DNA of 64,000 nucleotides. Origin: DAIDKA01 sp036521075 (GTDB lineage: Bacteria; Pseudomonadota; Gammaproteobacteria; Steroidobacterales; Steroidobacteraceae). Positions within the stretch are counted from its first letter, which is position 1. The number at the start of each line of letters is the position of its first letter. The notes beneath the pieces are model-generated. The model had not been told where the DNA came from. It did not search any database and worked only from the letters and a program-made list of their open reading frames with translations. This document shows, piece after piece, positions 29,676 to 38,704 of the stretch. The stretch is from assembly GCA_036521075.1 (NCBI GenBank), contig DATDIL010000068.1, forward strand, positions 62,001 through 126,000, read 5' to 3'. The position numbers were made by a program, and so were the translations under genes.

Positions 29676-30369
29676 CCGGCACGCGCAGGGAGAAGGGCGT
29701 GAAGTTCGTCTTGCGGTCGAAGTAATCCTCCCCTTCGGCGCGCTTGAGGAAGTAGACCAGCTTGTAGGTCAGCGGTGTCGACAACACCTCCCAACTGGAT
29801 TTGAGGACGTACTGTGTCGTCATCAGCCCCAGCAGCTCGCCACGGGGCATCGTCCCCGCAAAGGCGATGGTCATGAACAGCGCTGAGTCGACCAGTTCCC
29901 CGCAAAGAGTCGAACCGATGGTGCGCGTCCACAACCAGCGCCCGTTGGTGAGAATTTTCATTTTCGCCAGTACGAAGCTGTTGACGAAGGATCCGCACCA
30001 GAACGCGATAATGGACCCGGCGATGATGCGCGGAGTGTTGCTGAACATGGTCTCCACGGCCGCCTGGTAATCGCGCCCCGAAGCGGAGGACGGCAGGTGC
30101 ACGACCACCAACGACATCACCGTAGCGAACAGCAATGCCGCGAAACCACTCCACACCACGCGCCGATCGCGTGCGTACCCATAGACTTCGGTGAGCACGT
30201 CACCGAAGAAATAGGAAATCGGAAAAAAAACCACGCCGGCAACGAAAGTGACCGCTCCGAAAACCGGCACATGCACCGTCGCCTCCTTGCCGGGGCCGAT
30301 CAGATTGGCGCACAGCAGGACGCACACGTATGCCCCGAGAATAAGGTCGTAATACTTGAAATTCTTCAA
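29653..30369 (-). CDS. Queuosine precursor transporter (VUT/YhhQ family)
   Basis: 238 residues, about six membrane segments. The family pattern includes ANLIGPGK, FPISYFFGDVLTEVYGYARDRRVVW, FWCGSFVNSFVLAKMK and GRWLWTRTIGSTLCGELVDSALF. These inner-membrane proteins import queuine-pathway precursors such as preQ0. It overlaps hslR by four bases and putA by 23 bp; its position ahead of putA is probably coincidental to function. Confidence 0.9.
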   Translation of the reverse strand: MKNFKYYDLILGAYVCVLLCANLIGPGKEATVHVPVFGAVTFVAGVVFFPISYFFGDVLTEVYGYARDRRVVWSGFAALLFATVMSLVVVHLPSSASGRDYQAAVETMFSNTPRIIAGSIIAFWCGSFVNSFVLAKMKILTNGRWLWTRTIGSTLCGELVDSALFMTIAFAGTMPRGELLGLMTTQYVLKSSWEVLSTPLTYKLVYFLKRAEGEDYFDRKTNFTPFSLRVPDGRAAAG

Positions 30370-30776
30370 TCGCGCCCCCGAATGCGCCGCAGCTCGCGAC
30401 GTTCATGCTTGTCTGGCCGCGTGTCCGGGCGCGGTGCGAACGCCGTCGCCGTGCGCATGCGTTCGGCGAATTGCGCCCTTCGCGCCACGCTGGCGGCGGA
30501 CTCACGGTAGCAGGCTGCGGCCTGCGGCGCTGGTCCACGGCGCAATGGCAGGCCCAGCACTTCACAGTTGAAAGGCACCGCGCCGCGGTTGAACGCGATC
30601 TGATCCCCGACCCGAATCACTCGCGAGGGTTTGACGCGCTCTGCATTCACGTGAACCTTGCCGCCACTGACGGCATCACTGGCCAGACTGCGCGACTTGA
30701 ACAGGCGCACGAAGAACAGCCAGCGGTCGATCCGCATGGGTTCAGCGTCGGCTGTGCCGGATTCCGTGCGCACCAT
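30366..30776 (-). CDS. hslR: RNA-binding heat-shock protein Hsp15
   Basis: 136 residues with an S4 RNA-binding domain (RIDRWLFFVRLFKSRSLASDAVSGGKVHVN) and a long basic C-terminal tail rich in Arg, as in Hsp15. Hsp15 binds 50S subunits carrying a stuck nascent chain and helps recycling. The start is at the ATG at 30776; an internal ATG at 30737 also fits. It is downstream of sppA and overlaps the transporter start by four bases. Confidence 0.88.
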   Translation of the reverse strand: MVRTESGTADAEPMRIDRWLFFVRLFKSRSLASDAVSGGKVHVNAERVKPSRVIRVGDQIAFNRGAVPFNCEVLGLPLRRGPAPQAAACYRESAASVARRAQFAERMRTATAFAPRPDTRPDKHERRELRRIRGRD

Positions 30777-30812
30777 GGCGACAAGTATAGTCGCCTCAGC
30801 TTCCGGCTGGCG

Positions 30813-32609
30813 CTACTGGAGCGTACAGAAGCAGTATGCGTACAGGCGACCGGCCCGATTGAAGTGGCTCAGGCGCAGCAACTCACGGGCCATCGGTGTC
30901 GACTGGGCCAGGGGTGCGAGGCCCCCGAACGGGGCCAGTCCCGTAAGATCCGCAAGGCCGGTGCTGGCCAGCACCTGTACTGCCCGCACTTTGACCTGCA
31001 GAGCCAGACTTTGCGCCCACGACAGTTCCGGCTCCAGAAACTGCAGTTTGTATTCTCTCAGGTGCGCGCGCGCAGCCGCCGCTTTGACCGCATCGTCGAA
31101 GGAGCCGAGATGATCGACGAGTCCGTTGGCCTGCGCGTCCACGCCGGCCCACACCCGCCCCTGGGCAATGTCATCGACCTGCGCCACCGTCTTGTGCCGG
31201 CCGCTGGCCACATGCGCGAGAAACTGGCTGTACCCGTAGTCGACCGTGGCCTGCAGCAGCTTGCGGGTACCCTCCGTCAACGGCACGGACAGCGCCGAGA
31301 GGTCCTCGCGCAGCTGCCCTGCCAAGGGGGTGGTACCGAGCCCATCGACACCGACACCGATCTTTGCCAGCGCACGATTGATGTTCGGCAGTCTGGCAAA
31401 GATACCGACCGAGCCGGTAATGGTCGCGGGATTGGCCCAGATCTCATCCGCCGGCGCCGAAATATAGTAGCCGCCGGAGGCTGCATAATTGGCCATCGAC
31501 ACCACGACCGGCTTGCCCGCCGCATGTAGCGCCAGCATTTCGCGGTAAATCGTTTCGGAGGCGGTCACGGAGCCACCCGGGCTGTCTACCCGCAGCACGA
31601 CGGCGCGAATCTTGCTGTCCAGGCGCGCTGCGCGTAACAGCCGTGCCGTCGAATCCCCACCGATGGTGCCGGGGGGCTGGTTGCCGTCCAGGATTTCGCC
31701 CACGGCGACGATCACGGCCACTCGCTCGCGGTCATGCCGGCTCAACCCCGTGGCGCTGTGCACGATGCGCGCATAGTCCTCCGCCGAAACCTGGTGGAAG
31801 CCGCCGTCTTCATCCGCACCGGTGATTTCGCTGATCCGGTGCGCCACCTCGGTTGCGGACCTGATGCCCGTCACCAGGTGCGCATTCAGTGCGATCTGCG
31901 CGCCCGCACCCTTGGCGGCCTCGGCAACCTGCGGCAGGCTTTCGGTGTAATTCGCAATGGCGCCGGCCGGCAGGCCACGGGCGCCGTCGACCGCCGTCTG
32001 GTAGCCCGTCCACAGCGCGTTCAGGTAGGCGAGGCTCTCCTGGCGATCCTCCGCGGACATGTCCGTACGGGTGAATTCCTCGACCGCGCTTTTGTACTTG
32101 CCGACCCTGAAGATGTTCATCTCGACATTCAGCTTGTCGAGGATGTCCTTGTAGTACCACCGGTAGCGGCTGTAGCCATCCACCAGCACGTAGCCCAGCG
32201 GATCGACATAGATCTCATCGGCCAGCGAGGCCAGGTAGTAGCCATCCCGGTCGTAGGACTGCCCGTAGGCAATGACCTTCTTGCCGGAAGTCTTGAATTC
32301 GCGGATCGCCTTGGCCAGCTCCGCCATGGTCGGCTGGCCGGCGGCCCCCGTCATCTGGTCGAAGTTCAGGACCAGGACGCGGATGCGCGAATCCTTGGCA
32401 GCGGCCCGAATGCAGTCGACGAGATCCCACAGCGAGGTCTCCTCGTGACCCTGCCCGCGCGCCTGCGCGACGGCGCGCGACAGAGGATCGCCTGACAGCT
32501 GCTCAACGAGAATACCCGTAGGGGCGACCACCAACGCGGCCTGCTCCGGAACCCGCGGCACCGATCCACGCAGTGCGCCGAGAATGAATCCGGCAATCGC
32601 CAGCAGCAC
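30813..32609 (-). CDS. sppA: Signal peptide peptidase SppA, 67K type
   Basis: 598 residues from a GTG at 32609. It is a double-repeat SppA: the first repeat has the lysine of the Ser-Lys dyad (FRVGKYKSAVEEFTR) and the second the nucleophile (VDSPGGSVTASETIYREM). It is membrane-anchored and degrades leftover signal peptides in the periplasm. Homologous-looking residues (LWRGLDFLRRFLHLLVL) continue upstream in frame to about 32684, where no ATG, GTG or TTG is seen, so the true start may be a rare codon such as CTG overlapping the end of rplS. The C terminus ends in LYAYCFCTLQ. Confidence 0.9.
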   Translation of the reverse strand: MLLAIAGFILGALRGSVPRVPEQAALVVAPTGILVEQLSGDPLSRAVAQARGQGHEETSLWDLVDCIRAAAKDSRIRVLVLNFDQMTGAAGQPTMAELAKAIREFKTSGKKVIAYGQSYDRDGYYLASLADEIYVDPLGYVLVDGYSRYRWYYKDILDKLNVEMNIFRVGKYKSAVEEFTRTDMSAEDRQESLAYLNALWTGYQTAVDGARGLPAGAIANYTESLPQVAEAAKGAGAQIALNAHLVTGIRSATEVAHRISEITGADEDGGFHQVSAEDYARIVHSATGLSRHDRERVAVIVAVGEILDGNQPPGTIGGDSTARLLRAARLDSKIRAVVLRVDSPGGSVTASETIYREMLALHAAGKPVVVSMANYAASGGYYISAPADEIWANPATITGSVGIFARLPNINRALAKIGVGVDGLGTTPLAGQLREDLSALSVPLTEGTRKLLQATVDYGYSQFLAHVASGRHKTVAQVDDIAQGRVWAGVDAQANGLVDHLGSFDDAVKAAAARAHLREYKLQFLEPELSWAQSLALQVKVRAVQVLASTGLADLTGLAPFGGLAPLAQSTPMARELLRLSHFNRAGRLYAYCFCTLQ

Positions 32610-32680
32610 CAGCAGGTGCAGAAAGCGCCGCAGGAAGTCGAGGCCGCGCCAGAGCCCCGACAGGATTGAGCGCAGCAGTC

Positions 32681-33025
32681 TCAGACTTTCTCTTCGATGC
32701 GCGCGGCCTTGCCGGACAGATCGCGCAGATAGTAGAGCTTGGCGCGACGGACACTGCCGCGCCGCTTGACGGCCACATCGCTGATAGCCGGGCTGTACGA
32801 CTGAAACACGCGCTCGACGCCTTCGCCGTGCGAAATCTTGCGCACCGTAAATGAGGAGTTCAGGCCACGGTTGCTTTTCGCGATGACCACGCCCTCGTAT
32901 GCCTGAACGCGCTCACGGTCGCCTTCGACCACCTTGACCTGCACGACCACCGTGTCACCGGGATTGAATTCCGGCAACTTGCGCGTCATCTGTCTTTTTT
33001 CAATTTCCTGAACGATCTTGCTCAT
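32681..33025 (-). CDS. rplS: 50S ribosomal protein L19
   Basis: 114 residues. Typical L19 blocks are seen: LPEFNPGDTVVVQVKV, RVQAYEGVVIAKSNRGLNSSFTVRKIS, GEGVERVFQSYSP and VKRRGSVRRAKLYYLRDLSGKAARI. L19 sits at the interface of the two ribosomal subunits. The ATG at 33025 lies inside the last 26 bases of trmD, so translation of the two genes is linked. It is the last gene of the rpsP-rimM-trmD-rplS operon. Confidence 0.98.
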   Translation of the reverse strand: MSKIVQEIEKRQMTRKLPEFNPGDTVVVQVKVVEGDRERVQAYEGVVIAKSNRGLNSSFTVRKISHGEGVERVFQSYSPAISDVAVKRRGSVRRAKLYYLRDLSGKAARIEEKV

Positions 33026-33791
33026 GGCCTTCACCTTTATCGATTGTCGCCGCCCGCTCACGCGTGGCGAGATACTCATCCAGCAACCTGCTCGCTTCGG
33101 GCGTGAGCCCATGCGCGAGTATCAGATCGGGTCGACGCTGCCAGGTCCGCACCACCGCCTGGCGCAGACGCCAGCGACGGATATCGGCATGGTTTCCCGA
33201 AGACAGGACCTCGGGCACGCCCAGCCCTTCGAACACTTCCGGTCGCGTGTAGTGCGGCCACTCCAGCAAGCCCTGATCAAAGGACTCCTCGATGCTGGAG
33301 CGCTCGTCGCCGAGTGCACCAGGCAGCAGCCGCGCTACCGCATCAATCACCGTGAGCGCCGGCAGTTCTCCGCCGCTCACCACAAAATCACCTACCGACA
33401 GTTCGCGATCGACGCCCAGAGTGATGATGCGTTCATCGAACCCCTCGTAGCGCCCCGCGATCAACACCATCCCCGGCAGCTGCACCAACTCGCGCAGCGT
33501 GCGCTGCGTGAGCCGCTCCCCCTGCGCCGACAGCGCGATTCGCACACTGCCCGCGGGCACTCGCGCCCGCGCCGCACCGATTGCCGCCAGCATCGGGCCC
33601 GGCTTGAGCACCATCCCGGGGCCACCACCGTACGGCCGGTCATCCACGGTCCTATGCACGTCGGTCGCATACGCGCGTGGGTCCTCAGTCCCCACCGCCA
33701 GCAGACCGCGCTCGATCGCGCGGCCCAGCACCCCGAACTTCAGCCCACCGGACACCAGCTGCGGAAACAGCGTGACGACTTCAATCCGCAT
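33000..33791 (-). CDS. trmD: tRNA (guanine37-N1)-methyltransferase TrmD
   Basis: 263 residues of the SPOUT/TrmD family. Blocks seen are MRIEVVTLFPQ, DDRPYGGGPGMVLKPGP, GRYEGFDERI, SVGDFVVSGGELPALTVIDAVARLLPG, EWPHYTRPEVFEG and VLSSGNHADIRRWR. It makes m1G37 in tRNAs that read codons beginning with C, protecting the reading frame. The ATG at 33791 overlaps the rimM stop region by 11 bp. The C terminus overlaps rplS by 26 bp. Confidence 0.97.
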   Translation of the reverse strand: MRIEVVTLFPQLVSGGLKFGVLGRAIERGLLAVGTEDPRAYATDVHRTVDDRPYGGGPGMVLKPGPMLAAIGAARARVPAGSVRIALSAQGERLTQRTLRELVQLPGMVLIAGRYEGFDERIITLGVDRELSVGDFVVSGGELPALTVIDAVARLLPGALGDERSSIEESFDQGLLEWPHYTRPEVFEGLGVPEVLSSGNHADIRRWRLRQAVVRTWQRRPDLILAHGLTPEASRLLDEYLATRERAATIDKGEGHEQDRSGN

Positions 33792-34281
33792 CGGCCGGCC
33801 AATCCACGCTGATGAACCGAGCCTCCAGATCAACCTTGCGCAAATACTGCGGTATCGCCGGAATCCAGTACTCGGCCGTGCCGTTCACCACCATCATGGC
33901 GCCGGCGGCACCCTCGACAAAGTGGTCCAGCGTGCCCAGCTCCCTCCCTTGCAGATTGCGCACCACGAATCCGATCAGATCGCCGCGGTAGTACTCGCCT
34001 TTGGCCGTCGCCGGCAGCGCGCTGCGGCGCACCTCGATCATGGCACCGCGCAACCGCGCCGCGGCATCCCGGTCCGTCACCCCTTCCAGCCGCGCGACCA
34101 CGCCGCGCCCCTGAAGCCGCCCGGCCGCCAGCCGGTGGCTCGCCTGCGGGCCCGCGCCCAGGCGCAGTTCCCAAACCGGGTAGTCGAGAACTGTCTCCGG
34201 GGGGTCTGTAAAGGACTGGATATGCATCCAGCCCAGCACGCCGTACGGGCTGCCGATGCGCCCGAGTTCCACCCATTCCAT
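33781..34281 (-). CDS. rimM: Ribosome maturation factor RimM
   Basis: 166 residues with the RimM N domain (VELGRIGSPYGVLGWMHIQSFTDPPE) and a PRC-barrel (YYRGDLIGFVVRNLQGRELGTLDHFVEG, AEYWIPAIPQYLRKVD). It binds S19 and assists maturation of the 30S head. The start lies just after a stable hairpin (34288-34303) that contains its ribosome binding site. Confidence 0.95.
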   Translation of the reverse strand: MEWVELGRIGSPYGVLGWMHIQSFTDPPETVLDYPVWELRLGAGPQASHRLAAGRLQGRGVVARLEGVTDRDAAARLRGAMIEVRRSALPATAKGEYYRGDLIGFVVRNLQGRELGTLDHFVEGAAGAMMVVNGTAEYWIPAIPQYLRKVDLEARFISVDWPADAD

Positions 34282-34287
34282 ACGCTT

Positions 34288-34303
34288 GCCGCCTTCCGGC
34301 GGC
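34288..34303 (-). promoter_or_regulatory. Hairpin enclosing the rimM ribosome binding site
   Basis: Read on the minus strand, GCCGCC GGAA GGCGGC forms a six-base-pair GC stem with a GNRA-like GGAA loop. The GGAAGG in the loop and stem is the only Shine-Dalgarno-like motif before the rimM ATG (34281). It could hold down rimM translation relative to rpsP, as E. coli does by mRNA structure in the same operon. Confidence 0.45.
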
Positions 34304-34326
34304 CTTCGCAGGCCGCTATCCGTCGA

Positions 34327-34590
34327 TCAGGCCGCCAGGGCTGTCGCCTGCTTGCGGAAGGTCGTCACCAGCTGGCGAACCCGATCCGACTGCTGCGCGC
34401 CCATGCTGACCCAGTAATCGATGCGTCCCAGATCTAGCTTAAGCTTCGGCTCGCCCTTGCGCGCGATCGGGTTGAAGAACCCCACCTGTTCGAGGCTGGC
34501 GCCGCCCTGGCGCTTGCGGCTGTCGGTCACGACAACGTGATAAAAGGGCTGATTCCGCGCGCCACGGCGCGTCAGACGAATCGTTACCAT
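34327..34590 (-). CDS. rpsP: 30S ribosomal protein S16
   Basis: 87 residues (MVTIRLTRRGARNQPFYHVVVTDSRKRQ, then EQVGFFNPIA, LDLGRIDYWVSMGAQQSDRV). It is an early-binding protein of the 30S body and first gene of the rpsP-rimM-trmD-rplS operon. The ATG at 34590 is chosen over an upstream frame extension to 34644 because it gives the conserved N terminus. Confidence 0.98.
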   Translation of the reverse strand: MVTIRLTRRGARNQPFYHVVVTDSRKRQGGASLEQVGFFNPIARKGEPKLKLDLGRIDYWVSMGAQQSDRVRQLVTTFRKQATALAA

Positions 34591-34683
34591 TGGGTCTCCG
34601 CGGCCCGTCAGGCCGGTCCTAAAAAGAGCGCGGATTCTACGCAATGAAGCGCTATTTATCTATTTGTTTTCAAGGTCGTGGCT

Positions 34684-36045
34684 TCAGGCCCCGGGGAAGC
34701 CGGGCGGCATGCCGCCCTTCAGCGCGCCCAGCATCCGGCGCAGCTTCCCGCCCTTCATGATTTTCATCATCCTTTGCATGTCCATGAACTGCTTGAGCAG
34801 CCGGTTCACGTCCTGCACCTGCACGCCGGAACCCTTGGCGATACGCCGGCGGCGTGACCCGTCGATGACGGCCGGCAAGCGTCGCTCCCGCGGAGTCATG
34901 GAGTTGATGATGGCGATCTGGCGACGTACCTGCCGGTCCCCGGCGTCCGGCGACACGGCGCCCTTCTGCGCGGCCGCACCGGGCAACTTATCGAGCAAGG
35001 CGCTGACGCCGCCCATTTTTTGCAGCTGTTCGAGCTGGCTTTTCAGGTCGGACATATCGAAGCCCTTGCCCGAGGCCATCTTGCGGGCCAGCCGCTCTGC
35101 CTCACCCGCATCAACATTGCGCTGCACCTGCTCGACCAGCGCCACGACATCGCCCATGCCCAGAATGCGTGAGGCCATGCGCTCCGGATCAAACGGCGTC
35201 AGGGCATCCGTTTTCTCGCCCGTCCCGAGGAACACAATGGGCTGGCCGGTGATCTGCCGCACCGACAGGGCCGCGCCCCCACGCGAATCACCGTCGGCCT
35301 TGGTCAGGATGATACCGGTGAGATTCAGTGCCGCACTGAAGGCCCTGGCGGCGTTCACCGCATCCTGGCCCGCCATGGCATCCACCACGAACAGGCGCTC
35401 GGCCGGCGTGACCGCGGCATTGATGTCACGCACCTCCTGCATCATCGCCTCATCCACGTGCAGGCGACCGGCCGTATCGACAATCAGGACGTCAAACACG
35501 CCGCGGCGCGCGTGATCCAATGCTTCAACCGCGATATCGCGCGGCAGTCGGGTCGCCGGGGCCGCAAGGAACTGCGCACCCACCTGCTGCGCGAGCCGTT
35601 CCAGCTGCAGCATGGCAGCGGGACGGCGCACGTCAGTGCTCACCAGAAGCACCCGCTTGCGCTGCGTCTCAATCAGCCATCGAGCAAGCTTTGCTGCCGA
35701 GGTGGTCTTGCCGGCACCCTGCAGGCCAGCCAGCAGGACCACGAACGGGGGCTGGGCACGCAGACTGAAGCCGGCACGCGCCCCGCCCATCAGCGCGACC
35801 AGTTCCTTGTGCAGGATGCTGACGAACATCTGCCCGGGGGTCAGGCTGGAGGCGACCTCGGTACCCACCGCCTGCACCTTCACCTGCTCGATGAACTGCT
35901 TGATCACCGGAAGCGCCACATCCGCCTCCAGCAGCGCCACCCGGACCTCCCGCAGCACTTCGGCCACATTGTCCTCGGTAATGCGGCCACGCCCACGCAG
36001 GGCATCCACTGTGCGGCTCAGCCGCGATGTCAGGCTGTCAAACAT
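34684..36045 (-). CDS. ffh: Signal recognition particle GTPase Ffh
   Basis: 453 residues. It has the helical N domain, G domain with P-loop GLQGAGKTTSAAKLA, DTAGRLHVDEAMMQE and TKADGDSRGGAALS, and a C-terminal methionine-rich M domain (KMGGVSALLDKLPG, GSGVQVQDVNRLLKQFMDMQRMMK). With 4.5S RNA it delivers membrane-protein nascent chains to FtsY. It is upstream of rpsP on the same strand, the common order; the CorC-like gene is divergent 17 bp away. Confidence 0.98.
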   Translation of the reverse strand: MFDSLTSRLSRTVDALRGRGRITEDNVAEVLREVRVALLEADVALPVIKQFIEQVKVQAVGTEVASSLTPGQMFVSILHKELVALMGGARAGFSLRAQPPFVVLLAGLQGAGKTTSAAKLARWLIETQRKRVLLVSTDVRRPAAMLQLERLAQQVGAQFLAAPATRLPRDIAVEALDHARRGVFDVLIVDTAGRLHVDEAMMQEVRDINAAVTPAERLFVVDAMAGQDAVNAARAFSAALNLTGIILTKADGDSRGGAALSVRQITGQPIVFLGTGEKTDALTPFDPERMASRILGMGDVVALVEQVQRNVDAGEAERLARKMASGKGFDMSDLKSQLEQLQKMGGVSALLDKLPGAAAQKGAVSPDAGDRQVRRQIAIINSMTPRERRLPAVIDGSRRRRIAKGSGVQVQDVNRLLKQFMDMQRMMKIMKGGKLRRMLGALKGGMPPGFPGA

Positions 36046-36062
36046 TAGGCCATTATAGGGGA

Positions 36063-37343
36063 ATGAACGACGCCCGAACGGACCTGCTGCTTCTGTTACT
36101 GCTGGGCCTGCTCACCGTCATCGCCTTCTCCTCGGGCACGGAAGTGGCCATGTTGTCGGTGAATCGTTATCGCCTGCGGCACCGGGCCAAGTCCGGCCAG
36201 CGCGCGGCCCGCCTGCTCGAAAGGCTCATGCAGCGTCCGGATGACTGGCTCGGCGTCAATCTGCTCATCCTGGCGGCGGCGAGCGTGTTTGCCTCACAGG
36301 CCGCCACCATCCTGGCGCTGCGCTCCGGCTGGCATCAGGCCGTACCGGTAGCAGGCGCCATCCTCACCGTCGTCATGATCGTTTTCGGGGAGCTCGCGCC
36401 CAAGATTTTTGGCGCCACTTACGCCGAGCGCGTGGCGCTCAGTTCCGCCTATATCTACAGCGCACTGGTCGTCGTCGCCCGTCCCCTGCTGTGGGTCACC
36501 AGCCGCTTCGCCTACGGATTCCTGCGCCTGTTCGGCGTCGTGCGGGCCCGTCGTGACACCCAGTCATTGAGTGCCGATGAACTGCGCCTGGTGGTTGCCG
36601 AGGCCGGCCCGCTGGTGCCCGCGCGGCACCGGCAGATGCTGCTGTCCATCCTTGACCTGGGGGGAATCACCGTGAATGACATCATGATTCCGCGCCAGGA
36701 GATCACCGGTATCGATGTCACGGCGTCCTGGGAGGATATCCTCGACCAACTGCGGCAGACCCTGCACACGCGACTGCCGGTCTACGAGGGTGAACTCGAC
36801 CAGATCATCGGCGTGCTGCACATGAAACGCATCGTGCAGGAGCTGGCGCGCGAGAGCCTCACGCGTGATCGGCTGATTGATATCGCGCGCAGCCGCGAGC
36901 CCTACTTCGTTCCCGAGGGCACGCCCTTGACGCTGCAGCTGACCAATTTCCAGCGCAACCAGCGGCGCTTCGCATTCGTGGTCAATGAATATGGTGATAT
37001 CGACGGACTGGTGACGTTGGAGGATATTCTCGAGGAAATCGTCGGCGAGTTCACCACGGATCCTGCGACGATCGCGCACAAGGATGTGCACGTGGAGAAG
37101 CCCGGCGTCTTCATCATCAACGCCAGCGCCACCATCCGGGCGTTGAATCGTGCGCTGCAATGGCACCTGCCCACCGATGGCCCCAAGACCCTCAACGGGC
37201 TGCTGGTCGAGCAGCTCGAGACGATCCCGCAATCCGGCACCGCACTCAAAGTGGGTGATTACCAGTTCGAAGTGCTGCAGATCGCGGACAATACCATTCG
37301 CACCGTGCGCGCCCAGCCTGTCGCCAAGCCTAAGTCCGCCTAG
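36063..37343 (+). CDS. CNNM/CorC-family membrane transporter with CBS domains
   Basis: 426 residues. A DUF21 (CNNM) membrane domain covers about residues 1-190 (LLTVIAFSSGTEVAMLSVNRYRLRH, GELAPKIFGATYAERVAL). A CBS pair follows (VNDIMIPRQEITGID, then FVVNEYGDIDGLVTLEDILEEIVGE), and a CorC/HlyC C-terminal domain ends the protein. The family (YfjD/PaeA, CorB) moves Mg2+ or polyamines. The ATG at 36063 begins the DUF21 helix. Its stop overlaps the radA stop on the opposite strand. Confidence 0.92.
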   Translation: MNDARTDLLLLLLLGLLTVIAFSSGTEVAMLSVNRYRLRHRAKSGQRAARLLERLMQRPDDWLGVNLLILAAASVFASQAATILALRSGWHQAVPVAGAILTVVMIVFGELAPKIFGATYAERVALSSAYIYSALVVVARPLLWVTSRFAYGFLRLFGVVRARRDTQSLSADELRLVVAEAGPLVPARHRQMLLSILDLGGITVNDIMIPRQEITGIDVTASWEDILDQLRQTLHTRLPVYEGELDQIIGVLHMKRIVQELARESLTRDRLIDIARSREPYFVPEGTPLTLQLTNFQRNQRRFAFVVNEYGDIDGLVTLEDILEEIVGEFTTDPATIAHKDVHVEKPGVFIINASATIRALNRALQWHLPTDGPKTLNGLLVEQLETIPQSGTALKVGDYQFEVLQIADNTIRTVRAQPVAKPKSA

Positions 37344-38704
37344 GAAAACGCGAGTTTCACGGCCGCATCCACCCGCGATACCGGAATGACCTCCAGCCCT
37401 TCAATGGATTTGCGTGGCGCGTTCTCGCGCGCGACGATGACCCGCTCGAAGCCTTGGCTGCGCGCTTCCTTCAAGCGCTCCTCGCCATAGGCCACGGGCC
37501 GCACCTCCCCGGTGAGACCGATCTCCCCGAACACCGCCAGCTGCCGGGGCAGCGCCCGGTCATTGAGACTCGACGCCAGTGCCAGCACCACGGGCAGATC
37601 CCACCCGGTTTCCGAGATCTGCATGCCGCCCACGACGTTCACGAACACGTCGTGCTCCTGCAGCGACAGGCCGGTGTGCCGGTTCATGACGGCGAGCAGC
37701 ATCGCCACGCGGTTGGCATCCAGGCCCTGGGCAATGCGTCGGGGTGCGCCGAAACGCATCCGGTCCACCAGGGCCTGCAGCTCGATCAACAAGGGTCGGC
37801 CACCTTCACGGGTCACCGTCACGATGCTACCGGCGGCAGGCTCCGGGGCGCGGGCGAGGAAGATGGCGGCCGGGTTGCGCACCTCCGCAAGGCCATTGGC
37901 GGTCATCGCGAAGAAGCCCAGTTCGTGGGCCGCGCCGAAGCGGTTCTTGACTGCACGCACGATGCGGAAGCGGCTGCCGGCTTCGCTTTCGAAATACAGC
38001 ACCGTATCCACCAGATGTTCCAGCACGCGCGGGCCTGCGATCGCACCTTCCTTGGTGACGTGTCCGATGATGATGACCGCGGTGGCCGTGGCCTTGGCAA
38101 AGCGCACCAGGGCCGCCGTGCATTCACGCAGCTGCGAAACGGCGCCCGCGCTCGCACCGACGTCCCCGGATGAGAGGGTCTGGATCGAATCCACGACCAG
38201 CAGGCCCGCGCGCTGCGCGCTGGCATGCTCGAGGATCGCAGCCAAGTCACTCTCGGCCACCAGATTCAGGGTTGGCGCCTGCAGTCGCAGGCGCTGTGCG
38301 CGTAAGCTGATCTGTACCACCGACTCCTCGCCGCTGGCGTACAGCACCGGGCGGTTGGCACTCACGGCGGCGGCCGCCTGCAGCAGCAGGGTCGACTTGC
38401 CGATGCCCGGATCCCCACCCAGCAGCGTCACCGAGCCTGGAACCAGGCCGCCCCCCAACGCCCGGTCCAGCTCCGACAGGCCCGTCGTCAGACGCACGCT
38501 GGCCTGCGCAGTGGGGGCACTCAGGGGCTGCGGGGGCGCGCCCGTGGCCGTTGCGGCCGCGTGGCTGGGCCGGTGCCCGCCCAGTTCGCGTAGCCCATCG
38601 CGACGCACCAGAGAATTCCATTCCCCGCAGTTTGGACATTGTCCGACCCACTTCGCGGTCTGGCCCTCACAGGCGGTGCAAAAGAACGCGATTGTTGGCT
38701 TCAT
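37340..38704 (-). CDS. radA: DNA repair protein RadA
   Basis: 454 residues. It has a C4 zinc finger (FFCTACEGQTAKWVGQCPNCGEW), a RecA-like core with Walker A LLGGDPGIGKSTLLLQ, the RadA-specific KNRFGAAHELGFFAM, and a C-terminal Lon-like domain (VFVNVVGGMQISETGWDLPVVLALASS). RadA drives branch migration in recombination. It converges on the CorC-like gene with a four-base overlap of the ends. Confidence 0.97.
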   Translation of the reverse strand: MKPTIAFFCTACEGQTAKWVGQCPNCGEWNSLVRRDGLRELGGHRPSHAAATATGAPPQPLSAPTAQASVRLTTGLSELDRALGGGLVPGSVTLLGGDPGIGKSTLLLQAAAAVSANRPVLYASGEESVVQISLRAQRLRLQAPTLNLVAESDLAAILEHASAQRAGLLVVDSIQTLSSGDVGASAGAVSQLRECTAALVRFAKATATAVIIIGHVTKEGAIAGPRVLEHLVDTVLYFESEAGSRFRIVRAVKNRFGAAHELGFFAMTANGLAEVRNPAAIFLARAPEPAAGSIVTVTREGGRPLLIELQALVDRMRFGAPRRIAQGLDANRVAMLLAVMNRHTGLSLQEHDVFVNVVGGMQISETGWDLPVVLALASSLNDRALPRQLAVFGEIGLTGEVRPVAYGEERLKEARSQGFERVIVARENAPRKSIEGLEVIPVSRVDAAVKLAFS

